NCBI RefSeq assembly: GCF_000011385.1
Contig: NC_005125.1
Coordinates: 3,162,001 to 3,226,000, forward strand
DNA from: Gloeobacter violaceus PCC 7421
GTDB taxonomy: Bacteria > Cyanobacteriota > Cyanobacteriia > Gloeobacterales > Gloeobacteraceae
DNA: 64,000 nucleotides
Direction of reading: 5' to 3'
Both the position numbers and the translations under genes were made by a program. How positions within the stretch are numbered: the stretch's first letter is position 1; each line of letters starts with the position of its first letter. Shown piece by piece: positions 8,908 to 17,846 of the stretch. The notes beneath the pieces are model-generated. The model saw only the letters and a list, made by a program, of their open reading frames with translations, was not told the DNA's origin and ran no database searches.

Positions 8908-9482
8908 CCACAGCCGCCGGAAAAATGACCCTGGAGCAATTTCTCGCCTTCGACGACGGGACGGACACCCGCTACGAACTGGTCGATGGAGAACTCGTCG
9001 CCATGCCCCCGGAAACCGACAGCAACAATGTGATCTCCATCTACTTGCTTGCTCAACTGCTCCGGTTTGTTCCCCTGCGGCTTGTGCGCCACAAAGATAC
9101 GGAAATCGTGGTGACCGGAAGTCGTCCGCGCGTGCGGATACCGGATGTGCTGGTGTTGAGTGAGGAATTGTTTGCAGCCATCGGCGGCGGACGGGCGACG
9201 ATCACCGCAGAAATGCCGTCTCCGGTACTGGCGATCGAAGTCGTCTCTCCCGGCAAAGCCAGCGAAGATCGGGACTACCGCTACAAGCGCTCGGAGTACG
9301 CAGCCAGGGGAATTACCGAATACTGGATAGTCGATCCTGGCCGGGAGCGGGTCACGGTATTGAGTTTGGTGGATGGGCTATACGAAGAGAGAGCCTTCGT
9401 CGGCGAGGAGACCATTGCGTTCGATATCCTCCCGCAACTGGCTCTGACAGCACAGCAAATATTCGAAGCCGGGCGGGTATAG
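8904..9482 (+). CDS. Uma2 family (DUF820) putative endonuclease
   Basis: 192 residues, typical length for Uma2/DUF820. Landmarks are YELVDGELVAMPP near the N-terminus, RIPDVLVLSEE in the middle, then PVLAIEVVSPGKASEDRDYR and EYWIVDPGRERVTVL. These provide the acidic residues of the PD-(D/E)XK-like core (D in PDV, E in IEV). The family is expanded in cyanobacteria and its biological role is unsettled. Start ATG overlaps the preceding gene's stop. Two more Uma2 genes occur at 27487 and 28404. Confidence 0.88.
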   Translation: MTTAAGKMTLEQFLAFDDGTDTRYELVDGELVAMPPETDSNNVISIYLLAQLLRFVPLRLVRHKDTEIVVTGSRPRVRIPDVLVLSEELFAAIGGGRATITAEMPSPVLAIEVVSPGKASEDRDYRYKRSEYAARGITEYWIVDPGRERVTVLSLVDGLYEERAFVGEETIAFDILPQLALTAQQIFEAGRV

Positions 9483-9501
9483 CTACAGTCTGGAGCGCAC
9501 T

Positions 9502-10137
9502 TCACTGTTGGCGAAACAAATAATTGCAGCGCTTCAAGATGCGCAGCACTTCACCAAGTTCCTGACTGGAGGGGCTTACCAGCGTAAATTTGCGTGAGAG
9601 GGCATACCTGGGAACCGGTTGCTTTGTAAGCTTTGCAAACAAGAAATCTTCGCCGTTGCTTATTAATGCAAACGCAACGGGCTCCGGTCCGCTCAACATA
9701 TAAAACAGCGTCTGCGGTAAAGCGAGGGTAACGTTGAAGCGCGCACTTTTAGACTCGATAATCAGTACCCACAACTTCTTCCAAAGCAGCAGCACGTCGA
9801 TGCGGCCTTTATACAATACCCCTTCATCTTCAGCTTCGATGGCCAGGGAGGTCTCCACCTCGGTCTCCAAACGAAAGGGATGCCGATAAAAACCAGCCAT
9901 ATCCAGCAGCGGCGAAAGCACGACCATCTTGACGGCATTCTCAGAGATAAAGCGGCTGGCAGTCAATTCCCGATAGTTCAAACGCACGCGCTCCAGCCAT
10001 ATGCTTTCCGGCTCGCTCAGGGACGGAAGTTCATCCTGCCACTCGCGGAAAAATGCTTCCTCTTCCGTCTGCTCCAAGCGGAACTGTTCAAAAAGATCAT
10101 CAAGACTGAGGTCTTTTGCCTGAATGGTCGAAGCCAT
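9502..10137 (-). CDS. PD-(D/E)XK protein related to type I restriction HsdR N-terminal domain
   Basis: 211 residues from the chosen ATG at 10137. An upstream in-frame ATG at 10269 would overlap the next gene by about 90 bases and adds an Arg/Ser-rich, non-conserved extension, so I reject it. The core reads VKMVVLSPLLDMAGFY, LETEVETS, then KGRIDVLLLWKKLWVLIIES with SK following: the D and E-x-K of a PD-(D/E)XK nuclease fold, as in HsdR N-terminal domains and standalone relatives. No helicase or methylase partner is nearby, so a complete restriction system is not present. It lies convergent with the Uma2 gene, with 19 bases between. Confidence 0.7.
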   Translation of the reverse strand: MASTIQAKDLSLDDLFEQFRLEQTEEEAFFREWQDELPSLSEPESIWLERVRLNYRELTASRFISENAVKMVVLSPLLDMAGFYRHPFRLETEVETSLAIEAEDEGVLYKGRIDVLLLWKKLWVLIIESKSARFNVTLALPQTLFYMLSGPEPVAFALISNGEDFLFAKLTKQPVPRYALSRKFTLVSPSSQELGEVLRILKRCNYLFRQQ

Positions 10138-10180
10138 CTGCCGGTCGAAGCGCTTCTTAGATAGTAGCGTGGGAGCGTTT

Positions 10181-10975
10181 TCAAGGAGCGCCAGGAATCT
10201 TCTCGACGCGGGCAAAACCGACCAGGTGCATCTCGCCGGGGACGACTTCGAATTTGAGGATGCGCGCAATGATGCCCTGGGTAGCCAGTTGATCGAGATC
10301 GACGATTTGATTGAGGCCGCCTAAGAAGACATCGGCCAGTTCGGGCGGAACGGGCACCTCGTTGAGGGTGAAGACGGGATTGACCAACCGCAGGCGCACG
10401 CCTTCATCGACGGCCAGGCCCGCGCGAAAGGAGACCAGCAGCGTTTCGGTGCGATTCTCGATTTTGACTACCGACTGTAAGATTACCTGGTTATTGCCCA
10501 CCAGGGTGATGCGCGGCTGGGTGAAGGTGGCCACCTCGGGCTGGCCGGAACCGCCGATCGAACCGGGTAACTCGACGCGGATCGACGCGAGCGTCTTGAG
10601 AATGTCCGGCGAATTGAGCGCCCGGTTAAAGTCGGCCTCGCTCAATTCGACGTTGACCGCCGCCTGCAGCGGCCGGCGCAACTTCGGAACTTTGCCCAGC
10701 GAATCGAGGTCGACCGAGATGCCGTCGGTCTCAAGATCGAGGCGGGCGATGCGCAAGTCCGCCGATTTGGCCGTGAGGCCCCGCCCGGCCACCCGCAGGC
10801 GATCAACATCCCCCCAGGCGAGCTTGAAGTTGGGGATCGCCTCCAGGCGCACCTCCAGCCGGTCCGCCGTCGTGAGTTGCGAGCGGATGAGATCGCGCAC
10901 GACCCCATCGACGTAGAAACCGGCTACCCCCGTCAGCGTGGTCAAAAAGGCGAGCACGCTGAGGACGATTTCCAC
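10181..10975 (-). CDS. DUF2993 (LmeA-like) family protein
   Basis: 264 residues, starting at a GTG that overlaps the comB stop (TAGTG), so translation is likely coupled. A hydrophobic N-terminus (IVLSVLAFLTTLTGVAGFYV) acts as a signal or anchor. It is followed by the DUF2993 pattern: RLEVRLEAIPNFKLAWGDVD, then beta-rich segments and a C-terminal LKFEVVPGEMHLVGFA. DUF2993 proteins are exported lipid-binding proteins; actinobacterial LmeA works in lipomannan synthesis. The substrate in cyanobacteria is unknown. It is the last gene of a four-gene - strand cluster. Confidence 0.8.
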   Translation of the reverse strand: MEIVLSVLAFLTTLTGVAGFYVDGVVRDLIRSQLTTADRLEVRLEAIPNFKLAWGDVDRLRVAGRGLTAKSADLRIARLDLETDGISVDLDSLGKVPKLRRPLQAAVNVELSEADFNRALNSPDILKTLASIRVELPGSIGGSGQPEVATFTQPRITLVGNNQVILQSVVKIENRTETLLVSFRAGLAVDEGVRLRLVNPVFTLNEVPVPPELADVFLGGLNQIVDLDQLATQGIIARILKFEVVPGEMHLVGFARVEKIPGAP

Positions 10976-11685
10976 TACGCCATGCCCTGGACAAGCACGC
11001 CCGCTGCGGTCTGACGGGGCAGGGCGCTCACCGTATCGAGGGCGGCACAGTAGACGATATCGTCGAGCAGGCCGAGCTTGAGCAGGCGCTGGCCGTGGCT
11101 CGCCCTTTCGAGCAATTCGATCAAATCGCCTTCCCAGGTGTCAAACAGTGCCGCCGCCGCCACCGCCTCGTCGTTGGCGGCCCCGCCCAACTGCTCGACG
11201 AGTGCCCCGGCGCACACGGTGTCCTCCAGAGAAAAGTTTCCCTGCCAACCGGAGCCCACGACCCAGACGGTTTCAAAAGCCTGGCTGCGGATATAGCGGG
11301 CGACAAAGCCGACGTTGACCAGGGCGGCGGTGAGCACCACCGGTGCGTGGCGGATGCGCTCCAGGGTGCGGGTACCGTTGGTGGTGCTCATGAAGATGCG
11401 CTTGCCGGCCACCCGCTCGCTGGTGCAGTAGAGCGGCGAGTTGCCGAAGTCGAAACCTTCGACTTGCTTGCCGCCGCGCTCGCCGCCGCGCAGAATGTCT
11501 TCGCGGGGATAGCCCGCCGCCGCGGCACCCAGCGCTTCGAGGTCGGCGTAGACCTGTACGGCCGTCGCCCCGTTGGCGAGGGCGGTGGCGATGGTGGAGG
11601 TGGCGCGCAGCACGTCGACGGCGACGGCGCAGTCGGGCGTTCCCTCGGGGACCAGTTCAGGTGTGTGGAAAACGGAAACTTGCAT
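10975..11685 (-). CDS. comB: Probable 2-phosphosulfolactate phosphatase (ComB family)
   Basis: 236 residues. ComB hydrolyses 2-phosphosulfolactate in coenzyme M synthesis, but the family is widespread in cyanobacteria, which lack that pathway, so the substrate here is uncertain. Recognisable segments: VAVDVLRATSTIATALANGA, RGGERGGKQVEGFDFGNSP, STTNGTRTLE and GWQGNFSLEDTVCAGALVE. I chose the ATG at 11685; the earlier ATG at 11712 would overlap the upstream peptidase gene by 20 bases and adds residues outside the family. The stop overlaps the DUF2993 GTG. Confidence 0.85.
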   Translation of the reverse strand: MQVSVFHTPELVPEGTPDCAVAVDVLRATSTIATALANGATAVQVYADLEALGAAAAGYPREDILRGGERGGKQVEGFDFGNSPLYCTSERVAGKRIFMSTTNGTRTLERIRHAPVVLTAALVNVGFVARYIRSQAFETVWVVGSGWQGNFSLEDTVCAGALVEQLGGAANDEAVAAAALFDTWEGDLIELLERASHGQRLLKLGLLDDIVYCAALDTVSALPRQTAAGVLVQGMA

Positions 11686-11692
11686 AAGCAAA

Positions 11693-12604
11693 TTATCGGG
11701 TATCCCCGGCACTGCCGCCGAAGTTGGCGGCCACCCGGCAGCAGATGCGTCCGGCCAGCCACTCGCCCGGATCGACCGCGACGGCGTGGGCGTAGATTCC
11801 CCAGTGCAGGTGCGGGCCGCTCGCCCGGCCGGTGCTGCCCACTTTGGCGATCGGTTGGCCCGCCTTGACTGTTTCTCCTTGCCGCACCAGAATGCGCGAC
11901 AGGTGAATGTAGATGCTCGTTACCCCCTGGCCGTGGTCGAGCACGACGGTGTTGCCGTGCAGGCGAAAACCGCGCTGGGTGGTGCCCACCAGGGCCACGC
12001 GGCCCGCGGCCGGGGCGATCACCCCGGCACCGGCGGGAGCGGCAAAATCAAGACCGCGGTGGTAGTAGCCCGCGGCCCAGACGCCGTTGTAGGTGCGCCG
12101 CAGACCAAAGCCGCTCGAGATCCGGCCGCCGCTCGGGCGGCGAAAGGAAGGCTGCCACAGCTGCACAGGACTCACCGTGCGCAAAGCGGCGCCGATGGCC
12201 GCTTCTTCGGTCGGGGTGGCCTCCAGGGCGGCGCGGTCCCTGGGCAGGCGCAAGCGCTGCACGGCGAAGCTGCGGGGGTAGATGGTCAGCGGCACCGTCG
12301 TGCGGGTCTCTTGGTCGGCGGTCACCTCCAGTGGATACTCGCCGGGTTTGAGCAGGGCCGAGAGCGGCACCAGGACCCGCCAGCGCCCTTTGTCGATTTC
12401 GAAGCTCGGGTAGTCGCGCTCGCCAAAGCGCACACTCACGGGCACCTTCGTGAGCACCTGCACCGTACTGCCGGGGACGGGCCGCTCAGGCAACAGGCGT
12501 CCGTCCGCCACAGCCGACCACTCGCTGGTCTCGGCTGTGGCGGGTCCAGCCGTCAGCGCCCATAGCCCGACGGCCACGGCCGTCCCAGCAAGCCCGCGGC
12601 GCAT
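11693..12604 (-). CDS. Secreted M23 (LytM-type) metallopeptidase
   Basis: 303 residues. The signal peptide is near the N-terminus (LAGTAVAVGLWALTAGPATA). A beta-rich domain follows (about 30-140), then the M23 fold from about residue 155: GRISSGFGLRRTYNG, HRGLDFAAPAGAGVIAPAAG and the final GPHLHWGIY. H (HRGLD), D and the HLH pair are the zinc ligands and catalytic His expected for an active cell-wall endopeptidase. The start ATG overlaps the upstream stop by one base (TGATG), so it is translationally coupled to the PilP-like gene. Likely role: peptidoglycan hydrolysis or remodelling in the periplasm. Confidence 0.88.
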   Translation of the reverse strand: MRRGLAGTAVAVGLWALTAGPATAETSEWSAVADGRLLPERPVPGSTVQVLTKVPVSVRFGERDYPSFEIDKGRWRVLVPLSALLKPGEYPLEVTADQETRTTVPLTIYPRSFAVQRLRLPRDRAALEATPTEEAAIGAALRTVSPVQLWQPSFRRPSGGRISSGFGLRRTYNGVWAAGYYHRGLDFAAPAGAGVIAPAAGRVALVGTTQRGFRLHGNTVVLDHGQGVTSIYIHLSRILVRQGETVKAGQPIAKVGSTGRASGPHLHWGIYAHAVAVDPGEWLAGRICCRVAANFGGSAGDTR

Positions 12605-13620
12605 CAGTTGCCTACTTTCAAAATCTGCTGCCGGTCGTTTTGCACCACGACGACCTGATCTTCAGCGATGGTCTGGATAAACCAGCCGGCTACGGTATCG
12701 CCCTCCGAAACCGCCAGGGTCGAAGCCGGATCGCCCGAACGAATCAGGGCGATGCGCCGCTCACCGGAAAGGGCCGTGCCCATCAGTTGCAGAGGTGTCA
12801 TCGGATCGGCTGCGGCAGCTACGAGCGACCCGGACGGCACAGCCGGCTCGACGCGCAGCGCAGCAAGATTCGGCTCACCCGCCGCGGGAGCGGCGGCGAT
12901 TGCGGGTCCGCCTATGGCGGCGGGCGTTTCGACGAAAACAGACGGGGCTGTGGGCGGCGCCGGTTCGACCGGCGGGGCCACCGGAGCGGGCGGCAGCTCG
13001 GTGAGTGCCGGCCGGGGATCAAAGGCGGCGATGCGGGTGGCCAGGGCCGCGGGGGGCAGCAAGCGGCGCATCAGAGCGGGCGGCGGCAGGACGCGGGTAG
13101 TAGCGTCCGCGCGGGCGGTCGCCGGCGCCATGGGCACCGCGGCGGGTATCGCGAACGGATCCGAGGCGGGAGCGTCGGCCACCGGCAGCACGGCCGGGGG
13201 CGGGGCGAACGGGTCGCTGCGACCCCCTCGGCTCAGCACCGCAGCCACGATCGTGGCGGGGTCGGTAGTCGGGATGAGCACCTCCGGTCGCGGCGCAATC
13301 GGTTCGATCGCAGGCAACGCCTCGGCTTGCTCTACCGGTTGGCTCTCGGTGGCGGGCAACAGCAGCGCCATCACCCCGGCGCCGGTGCCCATGCCCCCGG
13401 CCGCGGTGGCCAAAAGCACGCTCAGGCGCAATCCCCAAATGGTCGCGGGCCGTCTGCCGGGCAGATTCGGACGATAGGGCTGTCTGTGGTCCGGACAGGC
13501 GGCGGGAGCGGCCTGCCGCGTCAGACACGCCTCCATCGGCACGTGGCGCTGGCGGCGGGAATAGGTACCGGGCGATTGAACATCCATGGGGGCGGCGTCT
13601 CTTCTGTTCGCACGTAGCAT
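12604..13620 (-). CDS. Pro/Ala-rich single-span membrane protein with PilP/GspC-like C-terminus
   Basis: 338 residues from the first ATG; internal ATGs at 13587 and 13536 are alternatives. One transmembrane helix (about residues 65-87, LRLSVLLATAAGGMGTGAGV) is followed by a long, low-complexity Pro/Ala/Val linker (about 95-270). The compact C-terminal segment (LQLMGTALSGERRIALIRSG ... EGDTVAGWFIQTI ... QQILKVGN) resembles the small beta-domain of PilP/GspC proteins, which report 'value plus modification' of secretion or pilus complexes. Coupling to the M23 gene suggests envelope work. Family assignment is tentative. Confidence 0.55.
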   Translation of the reverse strand: MLRANRRDAAPMDVQSPGTYSRRQRHVPMEACLTRQAAPAACPDHRQPYRPNLPGRRPATIWGLRLSVLLATAAGGMGTGAGVMALLLPATESQPVEQAEALPAIEPIAPRPEVLIPTTDPATIVAAVLSRGGRSDPFAPPPAVLPVADAPASDPFAIPAAVPMAPATARADATTRVLPPPALMRRLLPPAALATRIAAFDPRPALTELPPAPVAPPVEPAPPTAPSVFVETPAAIGGPAIAAAPAAGEPNLAALRVEPAVPSGSLVAAAADPMTPLQLMGTALSGERRIALIRSGDPASTLAVSEGDTVAGWFIQTIAEDQVVVVQNDRQQILKVGN

Positions 13621-13711
13621 AGCGCATTGGCCATCGGCGATAAAGCCGCCTACCCCGGCGCCGCGGGCGGCGGTGCAGTCTATTAGGGATGGGCGCCGCC
13701 GCCGATTTGTT

Positions 13712-13760
13712 TCAACTATTAATTATTTAGTTGACAGGGTCCGGTGGGCTCCGGTAGGCT
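13712..13760 (+). promoter_or_regulatory. Promoter and palindromic operator of the blaI/blaR1-like pair
   Basis: A perfect 7-base inverted repeat TCAACTA (13712-13718) / TAGTTGA (13728-13734) has a 9-base AT-rich centre. Its right arm runs into a consensus -35 box TTGACA (13731-13736), followed after 18 bases by TAGGCT (13755-13760) as a candidate -10. A repressor dimer bound here would cover the -35 box, as BlaI/MecI repressors do with their own promoters. The next gene encodes such a repressor, so autoregulation is the simplest reading. Confidence 0.65.
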
Positions 13761-13804
13761 GACGGCAGGAATCAATGAATTCATTAGTAGTGGGAGGCAC
13801 CCTT

Positions 13805-14206
13805 GTGGCCAGGAAGCGATCGCCGACTTTGACCGAATCAGAGTTGCGCCTGATGGAGATTCTCTGGCAGCGGGGCTCAGCCACCGTGGCGGAGGTGGTC
13901 GAGGCGTTGCCCAAGCGGTTGTCGCTCGCCTACAGCACGGTGTTGACCACCCTGCGCATCCTCGAGCAAAAAGGTTACGTCCGCCACACCGAGGAGGGCC
14001 GGGCCTTTGTGTACTGTCCGCTCGTCGACCGCAACCAGGCGCGCCGCAGCGCGGTGGAATTTGTGCTGAGCCGGTTTTTTAACAATTCGCCGGAGTTGTT
14101 GATGCTCAACATTCTCGAACACGAGGACATCGACGCCGCCGAACTGGAGCGCTTGCGCACGATGATCCAGCAAAACGATCCGGGAGAGGACCATGAACAG
14201 CGTTGA
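13805..14206 (+). CDS. BlaI/MecI/CopY family transcriptional repressor
   Basis: 133 residues from GTG 13805, chosen because a strong ribosome site GGGAGG sits 7 bases upstream. An ATG at 13775 would put that site inside the gene. The winged helix is clear: LTESELRLMEILWQRGSATV, AYSTVLTTLRILEQKGYV, then the wing EGRAFVYCPLV. The C-terminal dimerisation region (SAVEFVLSRFFNNSPELLML) fits BlaI. It overlaps the following M56 peptidase gene by 14 bases. In the known pair, the membrane peptidase triggers cleavage of the repressor to derepress the operon; the ligand here is not evident. Confidence 0.9.
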   Translation: MARKRSPTLTESELRLMEILWQRGSATVAEVVEALPKRLSLAYSTVLTTLRILEQKGYVRHTEEGRAFVYCPLVDRNQARRSAVEFVLSRFFNNSPELLMLNILEHEDIDAAELERLRTMIQQNDPGEDHEQR

Positions 14207-16148
14207 TGCGCTATTGCCGCTGGCGCGCGAGGTGGTGGAAGGGTGGCTCAACGGCCTGTGGCAGGGGGCATTGCTTGCGGCGATGGTTTGGTGTCTGTTG
14301 CGCGCCCTGAGGCGCAGCACCAACGCCACCACGCGCTATGTGATCTGGTGGGTGACGCTGGTGGCGGTGCTGTGGCTGCCGTGGTCGCAGCCGACCGGTA
14401 CTTCCCCGTCGGTGCCGGAAGTGCCCGTGGAGGTCGAAGTGTTTTCGAACGCGCCGGTTTACGACCTGCCTGAGGTGATCGTGCGGGCCCCGCGCCCTGC
14501 GGCTTACCGGCAGACGGCGGCAGTCCTCCCGGCGGCGGCGCCCGTTGGGATCAGCTGGCCGGAGTGGTCGCTGCCCGGCGGCCTTTGGCCGTTGGTGCTC
14601 TGTGCGGTATGGCTTTTGGTGGCGGCGGTGCGCGTGGCGCGGGTGGCCGCAAGTTACGGGTATCTGCAGAAACTGAAGGCCACCAGCCGTCCCTTCGATG
14701 CGGCCTACCAGGCCCGGCTTGCCGAATGGCGGCGCGCCTGCCTGACCGATCGCCGGGTCCGCCTGGCGAGCCACCCGGATTTGCGCTTGCCGGTGGCCGT
14801 GGGACTGCTCGACCCAGTGATTTTGATCCCGACGGCCCTGGGCCATCAGCTTACCGAGGCCGAATTCGACCAGGTGGGTCTGCACGAACTGGCGCACCTG
14901 CGCCGCTGGGACGACTGGACCAACCTGGTCCAGAAGACCCTCGAAGCGATTTTCTTTTTTCACCCGGCCGTGTGGTGGATTGGCCGCGCGCTGGATACCG
15001 AGCGCGAAATTGCCTGCGACGACTGGGTGGTTTCGGTGACCGGCCGGCCGCGCCCCTACGCGCGCTGCCTCACCCGGCTGCTTGAACTGGTGGCGGCCCC
15101 GCCGCGTCCGGCCACCGGCACCCTCGCCATCGCCGGTCAGATTCGCGAGCGGGTGGCGTTGCTCCTCGACGAGCGCCGCCCTTCCAATCCGCGTCTATCG
15201 GGTGCGTCCCTTGCGGCGACCGTCACGATCCTTGTGGCCGCCACCGCCCTCGGCTCCCAGCCGGTGATCGCCCTGGCCGGGGAGCCCGACGCCCAGGCTG
15301 AAACCCCGAGTGCGCCCAAGCTTCAGCCCCAGGCGGCCCCCGCCCCGGTGCGGCGGGCAGCAGCACCGAAGCCACCGATTCCGGCCGTGGCACCGGTACC
15401 GGCGACCCGGCCCCAGGCCGCACCCGCCGCCGCCCCGCCGCCCAAAGCCCCGGCTCCTGTGCGCCGCAGTGTGCTGGCCCAGGCGCCGAAACTTCCCGAC
15501 GTGCCGCCGGATTTGCCGGTGCTCACCGTCGATGACGGTACCGGCAAGCAGGTGATCTTCGACGGCCGGCAGCTGCGCGACGATCTCAAAAACCTCCAAC
15601 CGCTCATCGACCGGAGCGTCGATGCCGCGATGCAGCAAAAAGATCTCGCCCTTCAGGCCAAAGACGAAGCGCTGCGGGCGATCAAAGCCGCCCTGCCGAC
15701 GGCGGACAGCGGGAGTACCCGCAGCGGCGGCAGCTTGCGGCCCGCGCGCAAACCGGCCCTCTCCGACAGCGAGCGGCTCTCGGTGCTGGGCGATATCGCC
15801 AGAAGCGACGCCAACCCCGAGGTGCGCCAGGAGGCGATCCGCGCCATCGGCCGCATCCGCGGCGAGGCGAGCGTGCAGACGCTGGTGGGCCTTTACGACG
15901 GCAGCCGCGACGAGGCGACCCGGCGGGCCATCCTGCGTTCTCTTTCGCGAAGCGACAGCCCCCAGGCGGCCCAAAAAATGGTGAGCATCGCCAAAAGCGA
16001 CCCCGACGCCAAGATGCGCCAGGAGGCGATCCGCGCCCTGGGCACGAACGACAGCCGCTTCGGCGATATCGACATCGATGTGCGCGTACCGGACGTGTCG
16101 GTCACAGCCCCCACCCCTGCGGAACCGCCCGAACCCGCCGTTCCGTAG
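14193..16148 (+). CDS. BlaR1-like M56 membrane peptidase with C-terminal HEAT repeats
   Basis: 651 residues. The N-terminal part has several membrane spans (around 23-42, 48-66, 125-150). The M56 active site HELAHLRRWDDW lies at about residues 230-241 (HExxH zinc motif), with DTEREIACDDWV further on. A further span (about 340-360) leads into a long Ala/Pro linker (365-440) and a C-terminal region with HEAT-like repeats (SDANPEVRQEAIRAIGRI, DEATRRAILRSL, PDAKMRQEAIRALG). Classical BlaR1 ends in a penicillin-binding sensor domain; that domain is absent here, so the signal is probably a protein contact rather than a beta-lactam. It is paired with the upstream BlaI-like repressor by a 14-base overlap. 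Confidence 0.87.
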   Translation: MNSVDALLPLAREVVEGWLNGLWQGALLAAMVWCLLRALRRSTNATTRYVIWWVTLVAVLWLPWSQPTGTSPSVPEVPVEVEVFSNAPVYDLPEVIVRAPRPAAYRQTAAVLPAAAPVGISWPEWSLPGGLWPLVLCAVWLLVAAVRVARVAASYGYLQKLKATSRPFDAAYQARLAEWRRACLTDRRVRLASHPDLRLPVAVGLLDPVILIPTALGHQLTEAEFDQVGLHELAHLRRWDDWTNLVQKTLEAIFFFHPAVWWIGRALDTEREIACDDWVVSVTGRPRPYARCLTRLLELVAAPPRPATGTLAIAGQIRERVALLLDERRPSNPRLSGASLAATVTILVAATALGSQPVIALAGEPDAQAETPSAPKLQPQAAPAPVRRAAAPKPPIPAVAPVPATRPQAAPAAAPPPKAPAPVRRSVLAQAPKLPDVPPDLPVLTVDDGTGKQVIFDGRQLRDDLKNLQPLIDRSVDAAMQQKDLALQAKDEALRAIKAALPTADSGSTRSGGSLRPARKPALSDSERLSVLGDIARSDANPEVRQEAIRAIGRIRGEASVQTLVGLYDGSRDEATRRAILRSLSRSDSPQAAQKMVSIAKSDPDAKMRQEAIRALGTNDSRFGDIDIDVRVPDVSVTAPTPAEPPEPAVP

Positions 16149-16172
16149 AATCCGTGACCAGCCATGCGCGGC

Positions 16173-16206
16173 GGGCCGTCCCATTTGGTGGGGCGGCCCA
16201 CTTTTT
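16173..16206 (+). terminator. Rho-independent terminator after the blaR1-like gene
   Basis: GGGCCGTCCC (16173-16182) pairs with GGGGCGGCCC (16190-16199) with one G-U type mismatch and a 7-base loop, followed by ACTTTTT. It lies 25 bases after the M56 gene stop and separates this pair from the DUF4331 cassette. Confidence 0.75.
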
Positions 16207-16347
16207 GAGCAGAAAGTGAACAGTTTCTGGGCTGGCAGTGAGGGATGCCCCCGGGGGAGGATGCTCCCAGAAGGCGTACGACCTAGAGTCCTTCTGGACG
16301 ATCCACAGCTTGGTTTCCTACTGTCTGCTTGCTCATGGAGGAGCACA

Positions 16348-17781
16348 ATGAAGTTTCATCCGACCCACTGCGCGCTCGCGCTCGGACTGTTGGCCGGTCT
16401 GGGCGCCCCTGCGGCGTTCGCATCGAGCCACCGCGAAGCGCCTTTTATCACCCAGCACCCAAAGCTGGACGGCACCGATTGGTACATGTTCAACAGTTAT
16501 GAGACAGGCCGTGAGGGCTACGTCACGCTGATTGCCAACTATCTGCCCCTGCAGGATGCCTACGGCGGGCCGAACTACTTCACCCTCGATCCGAAGGCCC
16601 GCTACGACATCAATATCGACAACGACGGCGACGCCAAAATCGACATTCGCTTTCGGTTCAATTTCCAAAACACCCTCAACGACATCGCCCTCGACATCGC
16701 CGGCAAGCAAATCTCCATTCCGTTTGTAAACATCGGCCCGACCACCGTCGGCAACACCGCCAACCTCAACGTCGTCGAGACCTACACCGTCGAACATTGG
16801 CGCAACGGCAAAGTGCAGCAGGTCACCGACGCCAAAACCAGGGGTGCGCGCTTCACCAAGCCCGCCGACAACATCGGCAACAAGTCTTTCCCCGACTACG
16901 CCGCCTACGCCAACAGCTACATCTACGACATCAAAATTCCCGGCTGCTCCACCAACGGCCGCATGTTCGTCGGCCAGCGCAAAGATCCGTTTGTAGTCAA
17001 CCTGGGTGAAGTTTTCGATTTGGTCAACGTCACCAACCCCCTCGGCCCGGTGAACGCCGAGGCGGACGACCTGGCCGACAAGAACATCACCTCGCTGATT
17101 CTGGAAGTCCCCACCAGTTGCCTCACGGCGGGCGGTGATCCGGTGATTGGCGGCTGGACCAGTTCGAGCGCCCCGGCCAACCGCACCCTTCTACCCAACG
17201 GCAGCTATCTCAATCCGGCCACTGAAACCGGTCCCTTCGTCCAACAATCGCGCCTGGCCAACCCCCTGGTCAACGAGTTGGTGATTGGCCTCAAGGACAA
17301 GAACAGCTTCAACAGCAGTCTTCCCCAGAGCGACGTCCAGTTCGCAGACTACGTGACCAACCCGACCCTTCCCGCCGTTCTGGAATTGCTCTTCGGCACC
17401 GCCGCCCCCACCGTGTTCCCCCGCAACGACCTCGTATCGGTGTTCCTCACCGGCGTGGACGGTCTCAATAAGCCCAAGAGCGTCACGCCCGCCGAATTGA
17501 TGCGCCTCAACACCAGCATCCCGCCCACCCCGGCGGACAAGCAAAACACCCTGGGGGTGGTCGGCGGTGACCTGGCGGGTTATCCCAACGGCCGCCGTCC
17601 CGGCGACGACGCCGTGGACATCTCGCTGCGGGCGGTGATGGGTGTGCTGCTGCCGCCGGATCAGGCCCCTTCCGGAACGCTTCCCTTTACTGACGGCGCT
17701 TTCCACGACGCGAGCTTCTACGACACGAAGTTCCCGTACCTGCGCACCCCCATCGCCGGCTCCCCGAACAACACCCCGTGA
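16348..17781 (+). CDS. Secreted DUF4331 protein
   Basis: 477 residues from ATG 16348, which has a strong GGAGGAG ribosome site and opens a signal peptide (LALGLLAGLGAPAAFASS). A longer upstream frame reaching 16078 overlaps the previous gene and is discarded. The mature start SSHREAPFITQHPKLDGTDW is the hallmark of DUF4331, and the rest (TDWYMFNSYE, DNDGDAKIDIRFRF, VLLPPDQAP) agrees. Function of the family is unknown; it is exported and beta-rich. It heads a cassette with a TPR protein and a HupE/UreJ membrane protein, the latter two translationally coupled. Confidence 0.9.
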   Translation: MKFHPTHCALALGLLAGLGAPAAFASSHREAPFITQHPKLDGTDWYMFNSYETGREGYVTLIANYLPLQDAYGGPNYFTLDPKARYDINIDNDGDAKIDIRFRFNFQNTLNDIALDIAGKQISIPFVNIGPTTVGNTANLNVVETYTVEHWRNGKVQQVTDAKTRGARFTKPADNIGNKSFPDYAAYANSYIYDIKIPGCSTNGRMFVGQRKDPFVVNLGEVFDLVNVTNPLGPVNAEADDLADKNITSLILEVPTSCLTAGGDPVIGGWTSSSAPANRTLLPNGSYLNPATETGPFVQQSRLANPLVNELVIGLKDKNSFNSSLPQSDVQFADYVTNPTLPAVLELLFGTAAPTVFPRNDLVSVFLTGVDGLNKPKSVTPAELMRLNTSIPPTPADKQNTLGVVGGDLAGYPNGRRPGDDAVDISLRAVMGVLLPPDQAPSGTLPFTDGAFHDASFYDTKFPYLRTPIAGSPNNTP

Positions 17782-17846
17782 GACTGGCGGCGGCGCATTA
17801 CGGATCTACAACTGCGCCGCCGCTTTTTCTTTTACTGGCCATCGTC

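Noticed and set aside
12640-13617. Long + strand open frame rich in Gly/Arg opposite the PilP-like gene
   Set aside because: Composition (Gly/Arg/His) is that of a GC-rich antisense frame; no ribosome site, and the - strand gene is coupled to its neighbour.
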